Below are positions 1-6,300 of a stretch of 7,715 bases of DNA, piece by piece. The DNA comes from an uncultured Ruminococcus sp. (lineage in GTDB: Bacteria; Bacillota; Clostridia; Oscillospirales; Ruminococcaceae), in assembly GCA_947175005.1 (NCBI GenBank), contig CAMWLD010000096.1, positions 1 through 7,715 of the forward strand, given 5' to 3'. The notes under the pieces are model-generated. The model searched no databases and had not been told where the DNA came from. It saw only the letters and a list, made by a program, of their open reading frames with translations. The position numbers and the translations under genes were made by a program. Position 1 is the first letter of the stretch. Every line of letters starts with the position of its first letter.

Positions 1-564
1 ATCCATGAGAACCAGATCGAACGCGCCCGGAGCCGCCGCCGCTAGAATATCGGGATTCGGCTTTCCGTCCTTGCCGGGAGGGGTCATCATGATTATCTCC
101 CCCACCTCCGCAATTTTGGCAGGCACAACATTCATCAGCACCGACGAGGACAGCGCCGCCGTCCCCCCGGGAACATACAGCCCCACTCTGTCAAGCCCAC
201 GAACACGCTGCCCCAGTATGCAGCCATTCCCCATAGGGTCAATAAAGCTCTGCTCCTTCTGCCTGTTGTGGAATCTGCTTATGTTCTCCATGCAGCTAAG
301 CAAAGCCGAAGTGAACTCCTCATCCGCATTCGTCAGAGCGTCGTTTATTACCTCTCTCGGCACTTCATAATATTCGGGAAGCCTGCCGTCAAATTTCAGC
401 GTGTAATCCCTTACCGCCTCATCTCCCCTTGCCCGTACATTCTCCAGAATATCTGCCACAATCTCCGAAACCTTCTTGTCGGTTTCGCCGTTGCGCTTCT
501 CAACCTCTTTTAAAAATTCCAGCTCACTCTTACCGTCACCGATAATTTTTCTTATAATAGCCAT
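1..564 (-). CDS. hisD: Histidinol dehydrogenase, N-terminal part (cut by window edge)
   Basis: HisD oxidises L-histidinol to L-histidine in two NAD-dependent steps, the end of the histidine pathway, using a zinc ion in the cytoplasm. The frame is open for 188 codons from ATG at 564 to the window edge, somewhat under half of the usual ~430 residues. Family signatures seen: residues 98-105 (HNRQKEQS), then LYVPGGTA at 129-136, LMNVVPAKIAEVG at 144-156 and the MTPPGKDG stretch near 160-167. Tyr130 falls where the NAD-contacting tyrosine of E. coli HisD lies. The zinc ligands and catalytic Glu/His are in the missing C-terminal half, so activity cannot be judged. The ATG follows an AAAGGA site 10 nt upstream and lies 24 nt after the hisG stop, consistent with co-transcription. 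The segment 173-188 (AAAAPGAFDLVLMD) is a little unlike the common form but aligns without a gap. Confidence 0.95.
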   Translation of the reverse strand, partial: MAIIRKIIGDGKSELEFLKEVEKRNGETDKKVSEIVADILENVRARGDEAVRDYTLKFDGRLPEYYEVPREVINDALTNADEEFTSALLSCMENISRFHNRQKEQSFIDPMGNGCILGQRVRGLDRVGLYVPGGTAALSSSVLMNVVPAKIAEVGEIIMMTPPGKDGKPNPDILAAAAPGAFDLVLMD

Positions 565-574
565 TATTCACCAT

Positions 575-580
575 TCCTTT
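575..580 (-). promoter_or_regulatory. Ribosome binding site of hisD
   Basis: AAAGGA on the minus strand, 10 nt before the ATG at 564. It decides the start: another ATG at 574 directly follows this site but is out of frame with hisD, so it is not the start. Spacing is slightly long. Confidence 0.6.
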
Positions 581-588
581 GATTTTAT

Positions 589-1224
589 TTAAAGCACCTT
601 TTCAATTTCCGAAATAAGCCCCTCAATTTCGCCCTTGCGCAGCTTCAGGCTCACCATATTGGCAATAAGTCGCGCAGAAATAGGGCAAATGTATTCGTAA
701 ACCTCAAGCCCGTTTTCCTTCAAGGTCGTCCCCGTCTCCACAATATCCACAATAGCATGGGAAAGCCCCAGCAAAGGCGCAAGCTCCACGCTGCCCTCTA
801 TCTTCACAATGTCAACGTCCATATTTTTCTTCTCAAAAAACCCCCTTGCCACATTCGGATATTTCGTGGCAATAGTACGTATATGCGTTCCCTCGTAAAA
901 ATTCTCCCCCTTTTTCCCCGCCAGCGCAAAACGGCATTTTCCGAAGCCCAGATCGGATAACTCAAAAAATTTCCCGTTCATCTCCATAATAGTGTCCTTG
1001 CCCACGACCCCCATGTCGCAAACGCCGTTCTCCACATATGTAATAACGTCCGCCGCCTTAGCTAGCACCACTTCAATGGAATCCCCCACAGGCAGTATAA
1101 GCTTTCTGCCCTTGTCGTGAACCGCCGAACAGTCATACCCAAGCTTTTCCAGCAGCGCCACCGTATCCTTTTCAAGCCTGCCCTTTGTCAGCGCAATGCG
1201 CAAGGGTCTTGCATTATTGTCCAT
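589..1224 (-). CDS. hisG: ATP phosphoribosyltransferase, short-form catalytic subunit
   Basis: HisG condenses ATP with PRPP to give phosphoribosyl-ATP and pyrophosphate, the first committed step of histidine synthesis. At 211 residues this is the short form (HisG-S), which lacks the C-terminal histidine-sensing domain of the ~300-residue form and needs HisZ as regulatory partner; hisZ is present two genes upstream. Seen: LRIALTKGRL at 8-17, the GVCDMGVVGKD stretch at 67-77, and a complete HisG signature from Glu148 to Leu168 (E-x5-G-x-S-x2-I-x-D-I-x2-T-G-x-T-L), whose D160 and TGTTL at 164-168 form the PRPP-binding loop. The ATG at 1224 has AAAGGAG 11 nt upstream. It starts 47 nt after the YdcF-like gene and ends 24 nt before hisD. 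Feedback control by histidine is expected through HisZ (family knowledge). Confidence 0.97.
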   Translation of the reverse strand: MDNNARPLRIALTKGRLEKDTVALLEKLGYDCSAVHDKGRKLILPVGDSIEVVLAKAADVITYVENGVCDMGVVGKDTIMEMNGKFFELSDLGFGKCRFALAGKKGENFYEGTHIRTIATKYPNVARGFFEKKNMDVDIVKIEGSVELAPLLGLSHAIVDIVETGTTLKENGLEVYEYICPISARLIANMVSLKLRKGEIEGLISEIEKVL

Positions 1225-1235
1225 TTTTTACAATA

Positions 1236-1253
1236 CTCCTTTATAAATTTATA
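1236..1253 (-). promoter_or_regulatory. Ribosome binding site of hisG beside a 12-bp AT palindrome
   Basis: AAAGGAG (1242-1236) lies 11 nt before the hisG ATG. It is abutted on its 5' side by TATAAATTTATA (1253-1242), a perfect but all-A/T 12-base palindrome. The palindrome is too weak to be a confident hairpin and may be chance in an AT-rich gap. It also resembles a -10 box, but I see no matching -35. Confidence 0.5.
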
Positions 1254-1271
1254 CACCGTTTTTGGGGTTAA

Positions 1272-1889
1272 TCATTTCCCCTTTTTAAACTCATTTATAT
1301 CCTTTTCATCAAACTGATTCCCGCAGCGCATGAGCTCCCCCATTACACGCTTTATTCCATAAGATGTGCTATACCAGTTATCTCTTGTAATATTCATTTC
1401 CCCACATTCAATATCCGCAGGAACAATCAGTATCTCCGTATCGGGAAACGCCGCCCGAAAGAACATCAGACACCGCCTTGCATGAAACCTCTTGCAAACC
1501 AGTATCATCTTCCGAACATTAATCCCCCGTTCCTTCAGAACAGCAGCCGCAAACTCCGCATTCTCCCTCGTGTGCCCCGACCTGTCCTCACGGATCACCG
1601 CACTTTCGGGAACACCGTTTTTTATCAGCACATCCTCATAAAAATCGCATTCCGTAGGGTAGTCGCCGTCATAAATATCCTTTTTATCTTTGACCCCCGC
1701 AAAAACACCCGTCTTTACACCAACGCCGCCTCCCGCAATAACATATTCCGAAAAGCCGTCCCTGTAAAGCTCCGCAGCCTTTTCCGCGATCTGCGGATAA
1801 CTCCCTCCCACAGTAACAATCACATCGCATTTTTGCGGCATATCCTCCACAAAAATAAACTCGCCTATATCCCCTATCAAATCACGCAT
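1272..1889 (-). CDS. YdcF/DUF218-family protein of unknown function, inside the his operon
   Basis: A 205-residue soluble protein resembling the YdcF (DUF218) family, which includes E. coli YdcF, SanA and ElyC. Seen: a Rossmann-like first strand DVIVTVGGS at 22-30, a glycine-rich YVIAGGGVGVKTG at 49-61, the family core RSGHTRENA at 103-111 (usual form near S-x-N-T-x-E-N), MILVCKRFHARR at 128-139, and a C-terminal NWYSTSYGIKRVMGEL (171-186) of the kind seen in Firmicutes members. There is no membrane segment or signal peptide, unlike SanA/ElyC. Start choice: the frame opens earlier at a TTG (1907), but ATG at 1889 has a good GAGGTG site about 10 nt upstream and is preferred. It lies 67 nt after hisZ and 47 nt before hisG. 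E. coli YdcF is reported to bind S-adenosylmethionine, but the reaction, if any, is unknown; a histidine-related role is only inferred from position. Confidence 0.85.
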   Translation of the reverse strand: MRDLIGDIGEFIFVEDMPQKCDVIVTVGGSYPQIAEKAAELYRDGFSEYVIAGGGVGVKTGVFAGVKDKKDIYDGDYPTECDFYEDVLIKNGVPESAVIREDRSGHTRENAEFAAAVLKERGINVRKMILVCKRFHARRCLMFFRAAFPDTEILIVPADIECGEMNITRDNWYSTSYGIKRVMGELMRCGNQFDEKDINEFKKGK

Positions 1890-1891
1890 AT

Positions 1892-1920
1892 ATTTCACAC
1901 ACCTCAATTTTCAGTGAAAT
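1892..1920 (-). promoter_or_regulatory. Inverted repeat enclosing the ribosome binding site of the YdcF-like gene
   Basis: ATTTCAC (1920-1914) and GTGAAAT (1898-1892) are perfect 7-base complements on the transcript. The 15-nt loop between them carries the GAGGTG ribosome site (1905-1900), and the stem ends 2 nt before the ATG at 1889. The pairing could affect initiation of this gene relative to hisZ. The 5' arm also has a second partner, TGAAA at 1913-1909, directly next to it. The stem is short and A/T-rich, so function is uncertain; the ribosome site itself is solid. Confidence 0.4.
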
Positions 1921-1956
1921 TCGCCCTTAACTCCACAAGCCGACCGAAAATAACAT

Positions 1957-3159
1957 TTAATCGTTAACCGTTAATTCTTCCACACCGTTTCCCGAAAAAA
2001 TATCCAGCCTCATTATCCCCTTTGCCGCCGCATATTTTTTCGCCTCATCGACCGAATCGCATACCGCATATTCCGCTTTATATCCCTTTGAAATAAGCTC
2101 CTTGCAGTAAACCGCCGCAGCCGCCTCAAAGCCGTCCTCCCCAAATACAATAACATCTGCCGCACCCGGACGAAAGCTCCTTGTTTTCATCTCCGTCCGC
2201 GCCACAGCGTCTATATTCACCGCAAACCCCGCCGCAGGCAGCTCCATGCCGAATTCACCAAGCAGACCGTCATACCGCCCGCCGGAAAGCACAGCGTCTC
2301 CGCAGCCCTCAATATAGCCCTTTATAACAGTCCCCGTGTAATAATCCATTCGGTTCACAAGCCCCAGATCAACGGTAATTTTCCCCTCATACCCCATGGA
2401 AATAAGCCGCGCATAAGTCCCCCGAAGCTCCCCGAGAGCCGCCATTCCGTCCTCGCCCGGGTCAAGCGCCGCCGCCGCTTCAAATATCTCCTCTCCGCCA
2501 AACAGCCTCGGCAGCTGCTTTAACGCCCTTGTTACCTCATTATCCCCCATATCATCAAGCAGATCATTGAGCGCAGGATAATTCTTCACCTCAATAAGGC
2601 TGCGAATGCTCTCAACCTTATCCGCACCGCACCCAAGCTTTGCCACCAGCGACTTAAAGAAACCTATGTGCCCCAGCTCCAGTCTGTACCCGCCCGTTTC
2701 AAAAGAACCCAGCACCTCCAGCGCATTCGACAGCACTTCCAGTTCAGCCCTTGCCGAGCCCGAACCAATAAGCTCTATCCCCGTCTGCCTGAATTCATCG
2801 CTCCTGCCCCTCATCACAGGCTTGTTCCTGTAAATACTCTGACTGTAGCACAGCCTTATGGGCAGCTGCTGCCCTTGAAGCCTCGTCGCCGCCATACGTG
2901 CAATAGGCATAGTGGAATCGGGGCGCACTACCATAAGCCGCCCCTTGTTGTCGCAAAGCTTGTACATGGTCTCCTGTGGAAAATACCGTGATTTCTGATC
3001 GAAAACATCATAAAATTCCAACCCCGGAGTAATGACCTCCGAGTAGCCCTTACTCTTGAAAATGCTTTGAAGTCTTTCCTCCACAGCCCGCACCGCAGCG
3101 CACTCCTCAAAAAGCAGATCTCTTGTTCCCTCGGGGGTAATCAAATCATATCTTTTCAT
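1957..3159 (-). CDS. hisZ: ATP phosphoribosyltransferase regulatory subunit (HisRS paralogue)
   Basis: HisZ is a catalytically dead relative of histidyl-tRNA synthetase that assembles with short HisG, activates it and supplies histidine feedback sensing. The 400-residue product shows the class II synthetase core: TPEGTRD at 8-14, motif-1-like region about 38-53, motif 2 region 104-132 (YRNKPVMRGRSDEFRQTG), histidine-site segment LGLVNRMDYYTGTV at 265-278, and GGRYDGLLGEFG at 293-304. The motif-3 region reads GFAVNIDAV at 311-319, without the arginine of the GxGxER-type motif of true synthetases, which supports HisZ over HisRS. The anticodon-binding domain is replaced by a short alpha/beta tail (about 331-400), and total length fits HisZ. 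It is the first gene of the operon, starting about 49 nt after the predicted transcription start, with a modest GGAAG site 6 nt before the ATG. Confidence 0.95.
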   Translation of the reverse strand: MKRYDLITPEGTRDLLFEECAAVRAVEERLQSIFKSKGYSEVITPGLEFYDVFDQKSRYFPQETMYKLCDNKGRLMVVRPDSTMPIARMAATRLQGQQLPIRLCYSQSIYRNKPVMRGRSDEFRQTGIELIGSGSARAELEVLSNALEVLGSFETGGYRLELGHIGFFKSLVAKLGCGADKVESIRSLIEVKNYPALNDLLDDMGDNEVTRALKQLPRLFGGEEIFEAAAALDPGEDGMAALGELRGTYARLISMGYEGKITVDLGLVNRMDYYTGTVIKGYIEGCGDAVLSGGRYDGLLGEFGMELPAAGFAVNIDAVARTEMKTRSFRPGAADVIVFGEDGFEAAAAVYCKELISKGYKAEYAVCDSVDEAKKYAAAKGIMRLDIFSGNGVEELTVND

Positions 3160-3165
3160 TTTTAT

Positions 3166-3170
3166 CTTCC
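3166..3170 (-). promoter_or_regulatory. Ribosome binding site of hisZ
   Basis: GGAAG, 6 nt before the ATG at 3159. It is weaker than the AAAGGAG sites of polC and hisG, but it is the only candidate in the short leader and supports this start. Confidence 0.5.
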
Positions 3171-3214
3171 AATCGCTTTAGTATAGTAAATCATTACCGC
3201 GTTATCATATTATT

Positions 3215-3243
3215 ATAATAACACAATAAACTCATTTTGTCAA
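3215..3243 (-). promoter_or_regulatory. Sigma-A promoter of the his operon
   Basis: Reading the minus strand, a perfect -35 box TTGACA (3243-3238) is followed by a 17-bp spacer and TATTAT (3220-3215), one mismatch from TATAAT. The three bases before the -10 box are TGT, giving an extended -10 as well. A start near 3208 is predicted, leaving a leader of about 49 nt before hisZ. This leader is too short for a T-box or a His-codon attenuator, so control, if any, most likely acts on the DNA. The whole promoter is overlaid by a duplicated element (3221-3264). Confidence 0.85.
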
Positions 3244-3264
3244 GCACACAATAAAATTTTGTCA
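3221..3264 (-). repeat. Tandem direct repeat over the his promoter, candidate operator
   Basis: Two copies of one element stand head to tail. The upstream copy (3264-3246) reads TGACAAAATTTTATTGTGT. The downstream copy (3242-3221) has the same 19 bases with GAG inserted after the first nine. They are separated by only 3 nt. Each copy is itself an imperfect inverted repeat: ACAAAAT faces ATTGTGT, whose complement ACACAAT matches at 6 of 7 positions. The downstream copy fills the space from the -35 box to the edge of the -10 box, so a bound protein would block RNA polymerase. No regulator is encoded in the window. Confidence 0.6.
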
Positions 3265-3296
3265 CATTACACCCCAAACCGTCCTTTTCTTTACAC

Positions 3297-3330
3297 ATTC
3301 TTGTTAAAAATCCCAACAACGGGCAAGAAT
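3297..3330 (-). terminator. Weak inverted repeat after polC, possible terminator
   Basis: On the transcript, ATTCTTG (3330-3324) pairs perfectly with CAAGAAT (3303-3297) around a 20-nt interior. Inside it CCC and GGG (3323-3321 with 3314-3312) can form a small hairpin followed by A and five U residues. The order is odd for an intrinsic terminator, because the U tract lies inside the larger stem and the small stem has only 3 bp. It starts about 38 nt past the polC stop. No better terminator is visible in the gap. Confidence 0.3.
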
Positions 3331-3367
3331 CCGAAGAGATAATACCGCCTTATATTTCCTGCCTCTA

Positions 3368-6300
3368 TCAGAACAATGACATTTGATCCGACTTAGGCAG
3401 ATCCCCCATAGCATTTATTGAGCAAAGCTTTTCAATAATGGTGTTGGAAACGCCGCTGCGCTCCTGAAGCTCATCAATTGAGATAAAGTCCCCCTCTGCC
3501 ACAGCCCGCCCCAAAGCCTCGGCAGCATTAGCGCCCACACCCGAAGCAGCGCTGAGCGGCATACGTATCTTTCCGTCCTCCACCCTGTACCGCAAAGCGT
3601 CGGACTTCATTATGTCAATAGGCAGAAACTCAAATCCCCTCGCCATCATCTCATTGGTGACAAGCAGCATATCATATGTGCCGCTGTCTTTGGCGGTCTT
3701 GTCATTGCCCTTTGCCTTTATCTCGTTCATTTTCAGCTTTACCGCCGCCCTGCCCGCTATAGCAGTCTCGGCGTCAAAGTCCTCACCGCGTACCGTAAAG
3801 ATAGTCGCATAAAATTCCAAAGGCCTGTAAACCTTGTACCACGCCAGCTTGTTGGCAGCAATTACATAAGCCGCCGCATGGGCTTTAGGGAACATATACT
3901 TGATTTTTAGGCAGCTGTCAATATACCATTCCGGCACATTATGGTCACGCATAGTCTGCTTCATTTCCTCCGTCAGCAGCTTCGGCGCTTTTCCCTTTCT
4001 GGTTATCTCCATTATCTTAAAGGAAAGATTAGGGTCCATGCCGTGATAAATAAGATAGGTCATAATACCGTCACGGCAGCCGATAACATCGGAAATTGTG
4101 CAAATGCCGTTTTTGATAAGCTCCTGTGCATTTCCCAGCCATACATCCGTACCGTGAGAAAGTCCCGATATCTGCAAAAGATCGGAAAATTTCGTAGGCT
4201 TCGCGTCAATAAGCATCTGCATTGCAAAGCCCGTTCCCATTTCGGGAATGGCAAGCGTGCCCGTCTCCCAGCCTATATCCTCCGCCGTGACCCCCAGCGC
4301 CGCAGGAGATTGATACAGGCTCATAACATTTTCATCCGCAGGGAAAATATCCTTTGTCATTATCCCCGTCATATCTTCCAAATGCTTGTACAGCGTGGGC
4401 ACATCGTGTCCCAGCTCGTCAAGCTTCAATATCGTGTCATGAAGCGAGTTAAAGTCAAAGTGCGTGGTAACAAATATAGACCGCGGATCCTCTGCAGGGT
4501 GCTGTACAGGGGTAAAATCATAAACCTCATAATCTGACGGTACAACTACCATTCCCCCGGGGTGCTGCCCCGTAGTGCGCTTAACTCCCGTACAGCCTAT
4601 AGTCAGCCTGTTTTCCTCGGCCCTCGATACCCGCTTCTTTACAGCCTCCAGATAATGTTTGACATAACCGTAAGCAGTCTTTTCCGCTACAGTGCCTATA
4701 GTCCCCGCCTTGAACACATTTTCGCTGCCGAAAAGGGTCTCTGTGTATTTGTGAGCGCTGGTCTGATATTCACCCGAGAAATTAAGGTCAATATCCGGAG
4801 CCTTGTCCCCGTTAAATCCAAGGAACGTCTCAAAGGGAATGTCATGCCCCTCCCTGATGTAATCCGTCCCGCATTTAGGGCATTTCTTAGGAGGCAGATC
4901 ATAACCCGAGCCATACGAACCGTCGGTAATAAACTCACTGTTTTTGCACTCGGGGCACAGATAATGGGGCGGCAGTGCATTGACCTCTGAAATTCCCGAC
5001 ATATTCGCCACAAAGGACGACCCTACCGAACCACGCGAACCTACCTGATAACCGTTTTCATTGGAATTGGCCACAAGCTTTTGAGCAATCATGTACAGCA
5101 CCGAGAATCCGTTTTTGATAATAGACCCCAGCTCCTTGTCCAGCCTGTCCTTGACTATCTTCGGCAGCGGATCGCCGTATGTAGCCTTAGCCCGCTCCCA
5201 GGTAATGCGTGTCAGATCCTCCTCCGCATTTTCCATAGTGGGAGTGTATGTTCCGGGAGGAATGGGCTGTATGTCCGGGTCAACCATATCCGCAATAAGA
5301 TTCGGATTAGTCACCACAACCTCATAAGCCTTTTCCTTTCCCAGATACTCAAATTCCGCCAGCATTTCATCGGTAGTGCGTAAATACAAAGGCGGCTGAT
5401 GTTCAGCGTCGTCAAACTTGTCATACATCAGCATTTTCCTGAAAACAGCGTCCTCGGGATTCATAAAATGCACATCACAAGTCGCAACCACAGGAATTCT
5501 CAAAGCCTCCCCCAGCTTTACAATAGTCCTGTTAAGATCCTGTAAGTCCTCTATAGAGCTTATGTTGTCATATTCGTCTCCCCTTATAAGGAATTCATTG
5601 TTAAGACAGGGCTGTATCTCCAAATAATCGTAAAACGAGGCAATATCGCAAAGCACATCCCAGGGTCTGCCGTCCCTCACCGCCGAAAACAACTCTCCCG
5701 ATTCGCAGGCGCTGCCCACAATAAGCCCGTCTCTGTGACTGGCAAGCTCTGACATAGGTATCCTCGGACGGCGGTTGTAATACTTGATGTGTCCGCAGGA
5801 AACCAGCTTGTACAGATTTTTCAGTCCCGCATTGTTTTTCGCCAGTATTATCTGATGATAAGGCTTTAAATTCTTGGGGTCAGCCCCCTTCATGACCCTG
5901 TTTATGTCGCCGATATTCACACAGCCGTACTCGTTTATAAGGCGCTGCGCCAGCTTTTCAAATATCCTCCCTAATATCTTAGCGTCGTCACTGGCCCTGT
6001 GATGATCGAATTCACCAAGCCCCAGCTGCCTTGCCACATTGTCCAGCTTGTGCCGCTTCATATCCGTAAGCATACTTCTGCATATCACCAGCGTGTCCAC
6101 TACCGAGAATTTGAAGTCTATCCCCTGCCTCACGCATTCCGCCTTTATAAACGCCGTGTCAAAGCCCGCATTGTGAGCAATAAGCACAGGCTCCTCACCG
6201 CAGAATTCGATAAATTTTTCCAAAGCCTCTCTTTGAGACGGCGCACCCTCCAGCATTTCCTGCGTTATCCCCGTGAGCCTCGTTATCCTCTCCGGCAAAG

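Noticed and set aside
5..370. A 121-codon plus-strand frame at the window's left end
   Set aside because: It lies opposite hisD, whose minus-strand translation matches histidinol dehydrogenase motifs throughout.
1..564. hisD as a truncated pseudogene
   Set aside because: The frame is open right to the window edge with no stop or frameshift; the missing C-terminal half is only outside the window.
1890..1907. TTG start at 1907 for the YdcF-like gene
   Set aside because: The TTG overlaps the region just before the GAGGTG ribosome site that serves the ATG at 1889; the ATG has the better codon and spacing.
1957..3159. The HisRS-like gene as a true histidyl-tRNA synthetase
   Set aside because: It lacks the motif-3 arginine and the full anticodon-binding domain, is 400 residues long and neighbours a short-form hisG, all pointing to HisZ.
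3900..4480. PolC residues that differ from the B. subtilis form as I recall it, such as LGHDVPT at 1092-1098 (LGHDDPT there) and GTGFAMQML at 1151-1159
   Set aside because: The catalytic aspartates are intact and the changes look like lineage variation; there is no evidence of altered function.
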